Positions 22,908 through 36,811 of a stretch of 64,000 nucleotides of DNA are shown piece after piece. Made by a program: the position numbers and the translations under genes. Source of the stretch: Auanema rhodensis (taxonomy: Eukaryota > Nematoda > Chromadorea > Rhabditida > Rhabditidae); assembly GCA_964057225.1 (NCBI GenBank), contig OZ059897.1, forward strand, positions 21,638,001-21,702,000. Reading direction: 5' to 3'. The notes beneath the pieces are model-generated. The model saw only the letters and a program-made list of their open reading frames with translations. It was not told the DNA's origin and searched no databases. Positions within the stretch are counted from its first letter, which is position 1; each line of letters begins with the position of its first letter.

Positions 22908-25195
22908 ACGTGATGTGCACTTGGTATGTAACTCGCTTCACGTGAAAGATAAAGAGATGAGGTTTTCAAAATTAGATTCCCCATGTCCATATTAGTCTAA
23001 AAACAAATTTTTATTGATATTCGTTCATGGTAACCATGACTTTGAAATTTACGTGAATTTTAATTTATGCTAATTAAATGTACACGTGATGTGCACTTGG
23101 TATGTAACTCGCTTCACGTGAAAGATAAAGAGATGCGGTTTTTAAAATAAGATTCCCCATGTCCATATTAGTCTAAAAACAAATTTTTATTGATATTGGT
23201 GCATGGTAACCATGACTTTGAAATTTACGTGAACTTTAATTTATGCTAATTAAATGTACACGTGATGTGCACTTGGTATGTAACTTGCTTCACGTGAAAG
23301 ATAAAGAGATGCGGTTTACAAAATTAGATTCCCCATGTCCATATTAGTCTAAAAACAAATTTTTATTGATATTGGTGCATGGCAACCATGACTTTGAAAT
23401 TTACTTGAACTTTAATTTATGCTAATTAAATGTACACGTGATGTGCACTTGGTATGTAACTCGCTTCACGTGAAAGATAAAAAGATGCGGTTTTCAAAAT
23501 TAGATTCCCCATGTCCATATTAGTCTAAAAACAAATTTTTATTGATATTGGTGCATGGTAACCATGACTTTGAAATTCACGTGAACTTTAATTTATGCTA
23601 ATTAAATGTACACGTAATGTGCACTTGGTATGTAACTCGCTTCACGTGAAAGATGAAGAGATGCGGTTTTCAAAATTAGATTCCCCATGTCCATATTAGT
23701 CTAAAAACAAATTTTTATTGATATTGGTTCATGGTAACCATGACTTTGAAATTTACGTGAACTTTGATTTATGCTAATTAAATGTACACGTGATGTGCAC
23801 TTGGTATGTAACTCGCTTCACGTGAAAGATAAAGAGATGCGGTTTTCAAAATTAGATTCCCCATGTATATATTAGTCTAAAAACAAATTTTTATTGATAT
23901 TGGTGCATGGTAACCATGACTTTGAAATTTACGTGAACTTTAATTTATGCTAATTAAATGTACACGTGATGTGCACTTGGTATGTAACTCGCTTCACGTG
24001 AAAGATAAAGAGATGCGGTTTTCAAAATTAGATTCCCCATGTCCATATTAGTCTAAAAACAAATTTTTATTGATATTGGTTCATGGTAACCATGACTTTG
24101 AAATTTACGTGAACTTCAATTTATGCTAATTAAATGTACACGTGATGTGCACTTGGTATGTAACTTGCTTCACGTGAAAGATAAAGAGATGCGGTTTTCA
24201 AAATTAGATTCCCCATGTCCATATTAGTCTAAAAACAAATTTTTATTAATATTGGTGCATGGTAACCATGACTTTGAAATTTACGTGAACTTTAATTTAT
24301 GCTAATTAAATGTACACGTGATGTGCACTTGGTATGTAACTCGCTTCACGTGAAAGATAAAGAGATGCGGTTTTCAAAATTAGATTCCCCATGTCCATAT
24401 TAGTCTTAAAACAAATTTTTATTGATATTGGTGCATGGTATCCATGACTTTGAAATTTACGTGAACTTTAATTTATGCTAATTAAATGTACACGTGATGT
24501 GCACTTGGTATGTAACTCGCTTCACGTGAAAGATAAAGAGATGCGGTTTTCAAAATTAGATTCTCCATGTCCATATTAGTCTACAAACAAATTTTTATTG
24601 ATATTGGTGCATGGTAACCATGACTTTGAAATTTACGTGAACTTTAATTTATGCTAATTAAATGTACACGTGATGTGCACTTGGTATGTAACTCGCTTCA
24701 CGTGAAAGATAAAAAGATGCGGTTTTCAAAATTAGATTCTCCATGTCCATATTAGTCTACAAACAAATTTTTATTGATATTGGTGCATGGTAACCATGAC
24801 TTTGAAATTTACTTGAACTTTAATTTATGCTAATTAAATGTACACGTGATGTGCACTTGGTATGTAACTCGCTTCACGTGAAAGATAAAAAGATGCGGTT
24901 TTCAAAATTAGATTCCCCATGTCCATATTAGTCTAAAAACAAATTTTTATTGATATTGGTGCATGGCAACCATGACTTTGAAATTTACTTGAACTTTAAT
25001 TTATGCTAATTAAATGTACACGTGATGTGCACTTGGTATGTAACTCGCTTCACGTGAAAGATAAAAAGATGCGGTTTTCAAAATTAGATTCCCCATGTCC
25101 ATATTAGTCTAAAAACAAATTTTTATTGATATTGGTTCATGGTAACCATGACTTTGAAATTTACGTGAACTTAAATTTATGCTAATTAAATGTAC
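22908..25195 (+). repeat. Thirteen-monomer block, copy 1
   Basis: The order is GATGAGG; t60+a66; GGTTTACA; a47+c143; CACGTAATG+g44; a80+t81; c154; t27 with TTATTAATATT; t126; c93; c93+t146; c124+t146; a47+a154. The same 2288 bp recurs at 26780-29067, 22 monomers (3872 bp) on. By eye the two differ by g155 in the monomer at 23612 and t2 in the one at 27660. Relative to the older-looking arrangement at 20268-22203, the block contains two extra monomers (23964 and 24140) between the a80 and t126 copies. Confidence 0.85.
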
Positions 25196-26075
25196 ACGTG
25201 ATGTGCACTTGGTATGTAACTTGCTTCACGTGAAAGATAAAGAGATGCGGTTTTCGAAATTAGATTCCCCATGTCCATATTAGTCTAAAAACAAATTTTT
25301 ATTGATATTGGTGCATGGTAACCATGACTTTGAAATTTACGTGAACTTAAATTTATGCTAATTAAATGTACACGTGATGTTCACTTGGTATGTAACTTGC
25401 TTCACGTGAAAGATAAAGAGATGCGGTTTTCAAAATTAGATTCCCCATGTCCATATTAGTCTAAAAACAAATTTTTATTGATATTGGTGCATGGTAACCA
25501 TGACTTTGAAATTTACGTGAACTTTAATTTATGCTAATTAAATGTACACGTGATGTTCACTTGGTATGTAACTCGCTTCACGTGTAAGATAAAGAGATGC
25601 GGTTTTCAAAATTAGATTCCCCATGTCCATATTAGTCTAAAAACAAATTTTTATTGATATTGGTGCATGGTAACCATGACTTTGAAATTTACGTGAACTT
25701 AAATTTATGCTAATTAAATGTACACGTGATGTGCACTTGGTATGTAACTTGCTTCACGTGAAAGATAAAGAGATGCGGTTTTCAAAATTAGATTCCCCAT
25801 GTCCATATTAGTCTAAAAACAAATTTTTATTGATATTGGTGTATGGTAACCATGACTTTGAAATTTACGTGAACTTTAATTTATGCTAATTAAATGTACA
25901 CGTGATGTGCACTTGGTATGTAACTCGCTTCACGTGAAAGACAAAGAGATGCGGTTTTCAAAATTAGATTCCCCATTTCCATATTAGTCTAAAAACAAAT
26001 TTTTATTGATATTGGTGCATGGTAACCATGACTTTGAAATTTACGTGAACTTTAATTTATGCTAATTAAATGTAC
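25196..26075 (+). repeat. Linker of t27 and GTTCAC monomers
   Basis: Five monomers join the thirteen-monomer block to the next a21 block: t27+g61+a154; GTTCAC+t27; GTTCAC+GTGTAAG+a154; t27 with GGTGTATGG; and a copy with GACAAAG and CCATTTCC. The third and fourth equal 18156 and 18332. The fifth stands where the g44 monomer of 18508 would be. The a21-only monomer that follows in the 18.5 kb block is missing here. Confidence 0.7.
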
Positions 26076-29067
26076 ACGTGATGTGCACTTGGTATATAAC
26101 TCGCTTCACGTGAAAGATAAAGAGATGCGGTTTTCAAAATTAGATTCTCCATGTCCATATTAGTCTAAACACAAATTTTTATCGATATTGGTGCATGGTA
26201 ACCATGACTTTGAAATTCACGTGAACTTTAATTTATGCTAATTAAATGTACACGTGATGTGCACTTGGTATGTAACTCGCTTCACGTGAAAGATAAAGAG
26301 ATGCGGTTTTCAAAATTAGATTCCCCATGTCCATATTAGTCTAAAAACAAATTTTTATTGATATTGGTTCATGGTAACCATGACTTTGAAATTTACGTGA
26401 ACTTTAATTTATGCTAATTAAATGTACACGTGATGTGCACTTGGTATGTAACTCGCTTCACGTGAAAGATAAAGAGATGCGGTTTTTAAAATTAGATTCC
26501 CCATGTCCATATTAGTCTAAAAACAAATTTTTATTGATATTGGTGCATGGTAACCATGACTTTGAAATATACGTGAACTTTAATTTATGCTAATTAAATG
26601 TACACGTGATGTGCGCTTAGTATGTAACTCGCTTCACGTGAAAGATAAAGAGATGCGGTTTTCAAAATTAGATTCCCCATGTATATATTAGTCTAAAAAC
26701 AAATTTTTATTGATATTGGTGCATGGTAACCATGACTTTGAAATTTACGTGAACTTTAATTTATGCTAATTAAATGTACACGTGATGTGCACTTGGTATG
26801 TAACTCGCTTCACGTGAAAGATAAAGAGATGAGGTTTTCAAAATTAGATTCCCCATGTCCATATTAGTCTAAAAACAAATTTTTATTGATATTCGTTCAT
26901 GGTAACCATGACTTTGAAATTTACGTGAATTTTAATTTATGCTAATTAAATGTACACGTGATGTGCACTTGGTATGTAACTCGCTTCACGTGAAAGATAA
27001 AGAGATGCGGTTTTTAAAATAAGATTCCCCATGTCCATATTAGTCTAAAAACAAATTTTTATTGATATTGGTGCATGGTAACCATGACTTTGAAATTTAC
27101 GTGAACTTTAATTTATGCTAATTAAATGTACACGTGATGTGCACTTGGTATGTAACTTGCTTCACGTGAAAGATAAAGAGATGCGGTTTACAAAATTAGA
27201 TTCCCCATGTCCATATTAGTCTAAAAACAAATTTTTATTGATATTGGTGCATGGCAACCATGACTTTGAAATTTACTTGAACTTTAATTTATGCTAATTA
27301 AATGTACACGTGATGTGCACTTGGTATGTAACTCGCTTCACGTGAAAGATAAAAAGATGCGGTTTTCAAAATTAGATTCCCCATGTCCATATTAGTCTAA
27401 AAACAAATTTTTATTGATATTGGTGCATGGTAACCATGACTTTGAAATTCACGTGAACTTTAATTTATGCTAATTAAATGTACACGTAATGTGCACTTGG
27501 TATGTAACTCGCTTCACGTGAAAGATGAAGAGATGCGGTTTTCAAAATTAGATTCCCCATGTCCATATTAGTCTAAAAACAAATTTTTATTGATATTGGT
27601 TCATGGTAACCATGACTTTGAAATTTACGTGAACTTTAATTTATGCTAATTAAATGTACATGTGATGTGCACTTGGTATGTAACTCGCTTCACGTGAAAG
27701 ATAAAGAGATGCGGTTTTCAAAATTAGATTCCCCATGTATATATTAGTCTAAAAACAAATTTTTATTGATATTGGTGCATGGTAACCATGACTTTGAAAT
27801 TTACGTGAACTTTAATTTATGCTAATTAAATGTACACGTGATGTGCACTTGGTATGTAACTCGCTTCACGTGAAAGATAAAGAGATGCGGTTTTCAAAAT
27901 TAGATTCCCCATGTCCATATTAGTCTAAAAACAAATTTTTATTGATATTGGTTCATGGTAACCATGACTTTGAAATTTACGTGAACTTCAATTTATGCTA
28001 ATTAAATGTACACGTGATGTGCACTTGGTATGTAACTTGCTTCACGTGAAAGATAAAGAGATGCGGTTTTCAAAATTAGATTCCCCATGTCCATATTAGT
28101 CTAAAAACAAATTTTTATTAATATTGGTGCATGGTAACCATGACTTTGAAATTTACGTGAACTTTAATTTATGCTAATTAAATGTACACGTGATGTGCAC
28201 TTGGTATGTAACTCGCTTCACGTGAAAGATAAAGAGATGCGGTTTTCAAAATTAGATTCCCCATGTCCATATTAGTCTTAAAACAAATTTTTATTGATAT
28301 TGGTGCATGGTATCCATGACTTTGAAATTTACGTGAACTTTAATTTATGCTAATTAAATGTACACGTGATGTGCACTTGGTATGTAACTCGCTTCACGTG
28401 AAAGATAAAGAGATGCGGTTTTCAAAATTAGATTCTCCATGTCCATATTAGTCTACAAACAAATTTTTATTGATATTGGTGCATGGTAACCATGACTTTG
28501 AAATTTACGTGAACTTTAATTTATGCTAATTAAATGTACACGTGATGTGCACTTGGTATGTAACTCGCTTCACGTGAAAGATAAAAAGATGCGGTTTTCA
28601 AAATTAGATTCTCCATGTCCATATTAGTCTACAAACAAATTTTTATTGATATTGGTGCATGGTAACCATGACTTTGAAATTTACTTGAACTTTAATTTAT
28701 GCTAATTAAATGTACACGTGATGTGCACTTGGTATGTAACTCGCTTCACGTGAAAGATAAAAAGATGCGGTTTTCAAAATTAGATTCCCCATGTCCATAT
28801 TAGTCTAAAAACAAATTTTTATTGATATTGGTGCATGGCAACCATGACTTTGAAATTTACTTGAACTTTAATTTATGCTAATTAAATGTACACGTGATGT
28901 GCACTTGGTATGTAACTCGCTTCACGTGAAAGATAAAAAGATGCGGTTTTCAAAATTAGATTCCCCATGTCCATATTAGTCTAAAAACAAATTTTTATTG
29001 ATATTGGTTCATGGTAACCATGACTTTGAAATTTACGTGAACTTAAATTTATGCTAATTAAATGTAC
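26076..29067 (+). repeat. Second copy of the ten- and thirteen-monomer blocks
   Basis: The first ten monomers equal 19564-21323, and from 26780 the thirteen-monomer block of 22908-25195 follows. The two earlier blocks overlap in content here, so this segment appears to be a complete version from which both can be derived, or the product of their recombination. Private changes here are CTTAG in the monomer at 26604 and the loss of the junction CACGTG at 27660. Confidence 0.85.
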
Positions 29068-31531
29068 ACGTGATGTGCACTTGGTATGTAACTCGCTTCA
29101 CGTGAAAGATAAAGAGATGCGGTTTTCAAAATTAGATTCCCCATGTCCATATTAGTCTAAAAACAAATTTTTATTGATATTGGTTCATGGTAACCATGAC
29201 TTTGAAATTTACGTGAACTTTAATTTATGCTAATTAAATGTACACGTGATGTGCACTTGGTATGTAACTCGCTTTACGTGAAAGATAAAGAGATGCGGTT
29301 TTCGAAATTAGATTCCCCATGTCCATATTAGTCTAAAAACAAATTTTTATTGATATTGGTTCATGGTAACCATGACTTTGAAATTTACGTGAACTTTAAT
29401 TTATGCTAATTAAATGTACACGTGATGTGCACTTGGTATGTAACTCGCTTCACGTGAAAGATAAAGAGATGCGGTTTTCAAAATTAGATTCCCCATGTAT
29501 ATATTAGTCTAAAAACAAATTTTTATTGATATTGGTGCATGGTAACCATGACTTTGAAATTTACGTGAACTTTAATTTATGCTAATTAAATGTACACGTG
29601 ATGTGCACTTGGTATGTAACTCGCTTCACGTGAAAGATAAAGAGATGAGGTTTTCAAAATTAGATTCCCCATGTCCATATTAGTCTAAAAACAAATTTTT
29701 ATTGATATTCGTTCATGGTAACCATGACTTTGAAATTTACGTGAACTTCAATTTATGCTAATTAAATGTACACGTGATGTGCACTTGGTATGTAACTCGC
29801 TTCACGTGAAAGATAAAGAGATGCGGTTTTTAAAATAAGATTCCCCATGTCCATATTAGTCTAAAAACAAATTTTTATTGATATTGGTGCATGTTAACCA
29901 TGACTTTGAAATTCACGTGAACTTTAATTTATGCTAATTAAATGTACACGTAATGTGCACTTGGTATGTAACTCGCTTCACGTGAAAGATGAAGAGATGC
30001 GGTTTTCAAAATTAGATTCCCCATGTCCATATTAGTCTAAAAACAAATTTTTATTGATATTGGTTCATGGTAACCATGACTTTGAAATTTACGTGAACTT
30101 TAATTTATGCTAATTAAATGTACACGTGATGTGCACTTGGTATGTAACTCGCTTCACGTGAAAGATAAAGAGATGCGGTTTTCAAAATTAGATTCCCCAT
30201 GTATATATTAGTCTAAAAACAAATTTTTATTGATATTGGTGCATGGTAACCATGACTTTGAAATTTACGTGAACTTTAATTTATGCTAATTAAATGTACA
30301 CGTGATGTGCACTTGGTATGTAACTCGCTTCACGTGAAAGATAAAGAGATGCGGTTTTCAAAATTAGATTCCCCATGTCCATATTAGTCTAAAAACAAAT
30401 TTTTATTGATATTGGTTCATGGTAACCATGACTTTGAAATTTACGTGAACTTCAATTTATGCTAATTAAATGTACACGTGATGTGCACTTGGTATGTAAC
30501 TTGCTTCACGTGAAAGATAAAGAGATGCGGTTTTCAAAATTAGATTCCCCATGTCCATATTAGTCTAAAAACAAATTTTTATTAATATTGGTGCATGGTA
30601 ACCATGACTTTGAAATTTACGTGAACTTTAATTTATGCTAATTAAATGTACACGTGATGTGCACTTGGTATGTAACTCGCTTCACGTGAAAGATAAAGAG
30701 ATGCGGTTTTCAAAATTAGATTCCCCATGTCCATATTAGTCTTAAAACAAATTTTTATTGATATTGGTGCATGGTATCCATGACTTTGAAATTTACGTGA
30801 ACTTTAATTTATGCTAATTAAATGTACACGTGATGTGCACTTGGTATGTAACTCGCTTCACGTGAAAGATAAAGAGATGCGGTTTTCAAAATTAGATTCT
30901 CCATGTCCATATTAGTCTACAAACAAATTTTTATTGATATTGGTGCATGGTAACCATGACTTTGAAATTTACGTGAACTTTAATTTATGCTAATTAAATG
31001 TACACGTGATGTGCACTTGGTATGTAACTCGCTTCACGTGAAAGATAAAAAGATGCGGTTTTCAAAATTAGATTCTCCATGTCCATATTAGTCTACAAAC
31101 AAATTTTTATTGATATTGGTGCATGGTAACCATGACTTTGAAATTTACTTGAACTTTAATTTATGCTAATTAAATGTACACGTGATGTGCACTTGGTATG
31201 TAACTCGCTTCACGTGAAAGATAAAAAGATGCGGTTTTCAAAATTAGATTCCCCATGTCCATATTAGTCTAAAAACAAATTTTTATTGATATTGGTGCAT
31301 GGCAACCATGACTTTGAAATTTACTTGAACTTTAATTTATGCTAATTAAATGTACACGTGATGTGCACTTGGTATGTAACTCGCTTCACGTGAAAGATAA
31401 AAAGATGCGGTTTTCAAAATTAGATTCCCCATGTCCATATTAGTCTAAAAACAAATTTTTATTGATATTGGTTCATGGTAACCATGACTTTGAAATTTAC
31501 GTGAACTTAAATTTATGCTAATTAAATGTAC
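29068..31531 (+). repeat. Third, shortened copy of the thirteen-monomer block
   Basis: Fourteen monomers: plain t118; t32+g61; a80+t81; GATGAGG ending in CTTCAATT; a fused monomer (29772); CACGTAATG+g44; then a80, c154, t27, t126, c93, c93+t146, c124+t146, a47+a154. From 29948 to 31531 the nine monomers match 27484-29067 at an offset of 14 monomers (2464 bp). The first part is rearranged: the GGTTTACA monomer present in the other copies is absent. Confidence 0.8.
29772..29947 (+). repeat. Fused monomer marking a two-monomer deletion
   Basis: It begins with GGTTTTTAAAATAAG (t60, a66), as the monomer at 26956 does, and ends with ATTCACG (c143), as the one at 27308 does. It is followed by the CACGTAATG monomer, just as 27308 is. 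A crossover within the unit that dropped 352 bp explains this. The change GCATGTTAACC (t123) is unique in the window and sits inside the exchange interval. Confidence 0.75.
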
Positions 31532-34171
31532 ACGTGATGTGCACTTGGTATGTAACTCGCTTCACGTGAAAGATAAAGAGATGCGGTTTTCAAAATTAGA
31601 TTCCCCATGTCCATATTAGTCTAAAAACAAATTTTTATTGATATTGGTGCATGGTAACCATGACTTTGAAATTTACGTGAACTTTAATTTATGCTAATTA
31701 AATGTACACGTGATGTGCACTTGGTATGTAACTCGCTTCACGTGAAAGATAAAAAGATGCGGTTTTCAAAATTAGATTCTCCATGTCCATATTAGTCTAC
31801 AAACAAATTTTTATTGATATTGGTGCATGGTAACCATGACTTTGAAATTTACTTGAACTTTAATTTATGCTAATTAAATGTACACGTGATGTGCACTTGG
31901 TATGTAACTCGCTTCACGTGAAAGATAAAAAGATGCGGTTTTCAAAATTAGATTCCCCATGTCCATATTAGTCTAAAAACAAATTTTTATTGATATTGGT
32001 GCATGGCAACCATGACTTTGAAATTTACTTGAACTTTAATTTATGCTAATTAAATGTACACGTGATGTGCACTTGGTATGTAACTCGCTTCACGTGAAAG
32101 ATAAAAAGATGCGGTTTTCAAAATTAGATTCCCCATGTCCATATTAGTCTAAAAACAAATTTTTATTGATATTGGTTCATGGTAACCATGACTTTGAAAT
32201 TTACGTGAACTTAAATTTATGCTAATTAAATGTACACGTGATGTGCACTTGGTATGTAACTCGCTTCACGTGAAAGATAAAGAGATGCGGTTTTCAAAAT
32301 TAGATTCCCCATGTCCATATTAGTCTAAAAACAAATTTTTATTGATATTGGTTCATGGTAACCATGACTTTGAAATTTACGTGAACTTTAATTTATGCTA
32401 ATTAAATGTACACGTGATGTGCACTTGGTAAGTAACTCGCTTTACGTGAAAGATAAAGAGATGCGGTTTTCGAAATTAGATTCCCCATGTCCATATTAGT
32501 CTAAAAACAAATTTTTATTGATATTGGTGCATGGTAACCATGACTTTGAAATTCACGTGAACTTTAATTTATGCTAATTAAATGTACACGTGATGTGCAC
32601 TTGGTATGTAACTCGCTTCACGTGAAAGATGAAGAGATGCGGTTTTCAAAATTAGATTCCCCATGTATATATTAGTCTAAAAACAAATTTTTATTGATAT
32701 TGGTGCATGGTAACCATGACTTTGAAATTTACGTGAACTTTAATTTATGCTAATTAAATGTACACGTGATGTGCACTTGGTATGTAACTCGCTTTACGTG
32801 AAAGATAAAGAGATGCGGTTTTCGAAATTAGATTCCCCATGTCCATATTAGTCTAAAAACAAATTTTTATTGATATTGGTGCATGGTAACCATGACTTTG
32901 AAATTCACGTGAACTTTAATTTATGCTAATTAAATGTACACGTGATGTGCACTTGGTATGTAACTCGCTTCACGTGAAAGATGAAGAGATGCGGTTTTCA
33001 AAATTAGATTCCCCATGTCCATATTAGTCTAAAAACAAATTTTTATTGATATTGGTTCATGGTAACCATGACTTTGAAATTTACGTGAACTTTAATTTAT
33101 GCTAATTAAATGTACACGTGATGTGCACTTGGTATGTAACTCGCTTCACGTGAAAGATAAAGAGATGCGGTTTTCAAAATTAGATTCCCCATGTATATAT
33201 TAGTCTAAAAACAAATTTTTATTGATATTGGTGCATGGTAACCATGACTTTGAAATTTACGTGAACTTTAATTTATGCTAATTAAATGTACACGTGATGT
33301 GCACTTGGTATGTAACTCGCTTCACGTGAAAGATAAAGAGATGCGGTTTTCAAAATTAGATTCCCCATGTCCATATTAGTCTAAAAACAAATTTTTATTG
33401 ATATTGGTTCATGGTAACCATGACTTTGAAATTTACGTGAACTTCAATTTATGCTAATTAAATGTACACGTGATGTGCACTTGGTATGTAACTTGCTTCA
33501 CGTGAAAGATAAAGAGATGCGGTTTTCAAAATTAGATTCCCCATGTCCATATTAGTCTAAAAACAAATTTTTATTAATATTGGTGCATGGTAACCATGAC
33601 TTTGAAATTTACGTGAACTTTAATTTATGCTAATTAAATGTACACGTGATGTGCACTTGGTATGTAACTCGCTTCACGTGAAAGATAAAGAGATGCGGTT
33701 TTCAAAATTAGATTCCCCATGTCCATGTTAGTCTAAAAACAAATTTTTATTGATATTGGTTCATGGTAACCATGACTTTGAAATTTACGTGAACTTTAAT
33801 TTATGCTAATTAAATGTACACGTGATGTGCACTTGGTATGTAACTCGCTTCACGTGAAAGATAAAGAGATGCGGTTTTCAAAATTAGATTCCCCATGTAT
33901 ATATTAGTCTAAAAACAAATTTTTATTGATATTGGTGCATGGTAACCATGACTTTGAAATTTACGTGAACTTTAATTTATGCTAATTAAATGTACACGTG
34001 ATGTGCACTTGGTATGTAACTCGCTTCACGTGAAAGATAAAGAGATGCGGTTCTCAAAATTAGATTCCCCATGTCCATATTAGTCTAAAAACAAATTTTT
34101 ATTGATATTGGTTCATGGTAACCATGACTTTGAAATTTACGTGAACTTTAATTTATGCTAATTGAATTTAC
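31532..34171 (+). repeat. Mosaic end of the nested-duplication zone
   Basis: It contains a further copy of the c93+t146, c124+t146, a47+a154, t118 run (31708-32411) and two monomers that combine t32+g61 with c143 (32412 and 32764). It also has a g44+a80+t81 monomer (32588) that fuses two neighbouring types. The run g44, a80, c154, t27 (32940-33643) follows, and then a one-off ATGTTAG copy (33644). The E monomer at 33996, with GGTTCTC, starts the next zone. The repeated t32/c143 then g44 pairs at 32412 and 32764 suggest a two-monomer duplication with one fused copy. Confidence 0.7.
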
Positions 34172-36811
34172 ACGTGATGTGCACTTGGTATGTAACTCGC
34201 TTCACGTGAAAGATAAAAAGATGTGGTTTTCAAAATTAGATTCCCCATGTCCATATTAGTCTAAAAACTAATTTTTATTGATATTGGTTCATGGTAACCA
34301 TGACTTTGAAATTTACGTGAACTTTAATTTGTGCTAATTAAATGTACACGTGATGTGCACTTGGTATGTAACTCGCTTCACGTGAAAGATAAAGAGATGC
34401 GGTTTTCAAAATTAGATTCCCCATGTCCATATTAGTCTAAAAACAAATTTTTATTGATATTGGTGCATGGTAACCATGACTTTGAAATTTACGTGAACTT
34501 TAATTTATGCTAATTAAATGTACACGTGATGTGCACTTGGTATGTAACTCGCTTCACGTGAAAGATAAAGAGATGCGGTTTTCAAAAATAGATTCCCCAT
34601 GTCCATATTAGTCTAAAAACAAATTTTTATCGATATTGGTTCATGGTAACCATGACTTTGAAATTTACGTGAACTTTAATTTATGCTAATTAAATGTACA
34701 CGTGATGTGCACTTGGTATCTAACTCGCTTCACGTGAAAGATAAAGAGATGCGGTTTTCAAAATTATATTCCCCATGTCCATATTAGTCTAAAAACAAAT
34801 TTTTATTGATATTGGTGCATGGTAACCATGACTTTGAAATTTACGTGAACTTTAATTTGTGCTAATTAAATGTACACGTGATGTGCACTTGGTATGTAAC
34901 TCGCTTCACGTGAAAGATAAAGAGATGCGGTTTTCAAAATTAGATTCCCCATGTCCATATTAGTCTAAAAACAAATTTTTATTGATATTGGTGCATGGTA
35001 ACCATGACTTTGAAATTTACGTGAACTTTAATTTATGCTAATTAAATGTACACGTGATGTGCACTTGGTATGTAACTCGCTTCACGTGAAAGATAAAGAG
35101 ATGCGGTTTTCAAAATTAGATTCCCCATGTCCATATTAGTCTAAAAACAAATTTTTATTGATATTGGTTCATGGTAACCATGACTTTGAAATTTACGTGA
35201 ACTTTAATTTATGCTAATTGAATTTACACGTGATGTGCACTTGGTATGTAACTCGCTTCACGTGAAAGATAAAAAGATGTGGTTTTCAAAATTAGATTCC
35301 CCATGTCCATATTAGTCTAAAAACTAATTTTTATTGATATTGGTTCATGGTAACCATGACTTTGAAATTTACGTGAACTTTAATTTATGCTAATTAAATG
35401 TACACGTGATGTGCACTTGGTATGTAACTCGCTTCACGTGAAAGATAAAGAGATGCGGTTTTCAAAATTAGATTCCCCATGTCCATATTAGTCTAAAAAC
35501 AAATTTTTATTGATATTGGTGCATGGTAACCATGACTTTGAAATTTACGTGAACTTTAATTTATGCTAATTAAATGTACACGTGATGTGCACTTGGTATG
35601 TAACTCGCTTCACGTGAAAGATAAAGAGATGCGGTTTTCAAAATTAGATTCCCCATGTCCATATTAGTCTAAAACCAAATTTTTATTGATATTGGTTCAT
35701 GGTAACCATGACTTTGAAATTTACGTGAACTTTAATTTATGCTAATTAAATGTACACGTGATGTGCACTTGGTATGTAACTCGCTTCACGTGAAAGATGA
35801 AGAGATGCGGTTTTCAAAATTAGATTCCCCATGTCCATATTAGTCTAAAAACAAATTTTTATTGATATTGGTTCATGGTAACCATGACTTTGAAATTTAC
35901 GTGAACTTTAATTTATGCTAATTGAATTTACACGTGATGTGCACTTGGTATGTAACTCGCTTCACGTGAAAGATAAAAAGATGTGGTTTTCAAAATTAGA
36001 TTCCCCATGTCCATATTAGTCTAAAAACTAATTTTTATTGATATTGGTTCATGGTAACCATGACTTTGAAATTTACGTGAACTTTAATTTATGCTAATTA
36101 AATGTACACGTGATGTGCACTTGGTATGTAACTCGCTTCACGTGAAAGATAAAGAGATGCGGTTTTCAAAATTAGATTCCCCATGTCCATATTAGTCTAA
36201 AAACAAATTTTTATTGATATTGGTGCATGGTAACCATGACTTTGAAATTTACGTGAACTTTAATTTATGCTAATTAAATGTACACGTGATGTGCACTTGG
36301 TATGTAACTCGCTTCACGTGAAAGATAAAGAGATGCGGTTTTCAAAATTAGATTCCCCATGTCCATATTAGTCTAAAACCAAATTTTTATTGATATTGGT
36401 TCATGGTAACCATGACTTTGAAATTTACGTGAACTTTAATTTATGCTAATTAAATGTACACGTGATGTGCACTTGGTATGTAACTCGCTTCACGTGAAAG
36501 ATGAAGAGATGCGGTTTTCAAAATTAGATTCCCCATGTCCATATTAGTCTAAAAACAAATTTTTATTGATATTGGTTCATGGTAACCATGACTTTGAAAT
36601 TTACGTGAACTTTAATTTATGCTAATTAAATGTACACGTGATGTGCACTTGGTATGTAACTCGCTCCACGTGAAAGATAAAGAGATGCGGTTTTCAAAAT
36701 TAGATTCCCCATGTCCATATTAGTCTAAAAACAAATTTTTATTGATATTGGTTCATGGTAACCATGACTTTGAAATTTACGTGAACTTTAATTTATGCTA
36801 ATTAAATGTAC
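33996..36811 (+). repeat. A-B-E-F-B-G zone
   Basis: After an E-F pair (33996-34347) come B, a D-like copy with a65 and c108 (34524), A, B, E, F, B, G, g44+E, F, B, G, g44 and c31. The ten monomers 34348-36107 match 61419-63178 monomer for monomer; the difference I saw is a65 in the copy at 34524. The G monomers of this zone carry c96 but keep the CCCC run, unlike those near 10 and 13 kb. Confidence 0.8.
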
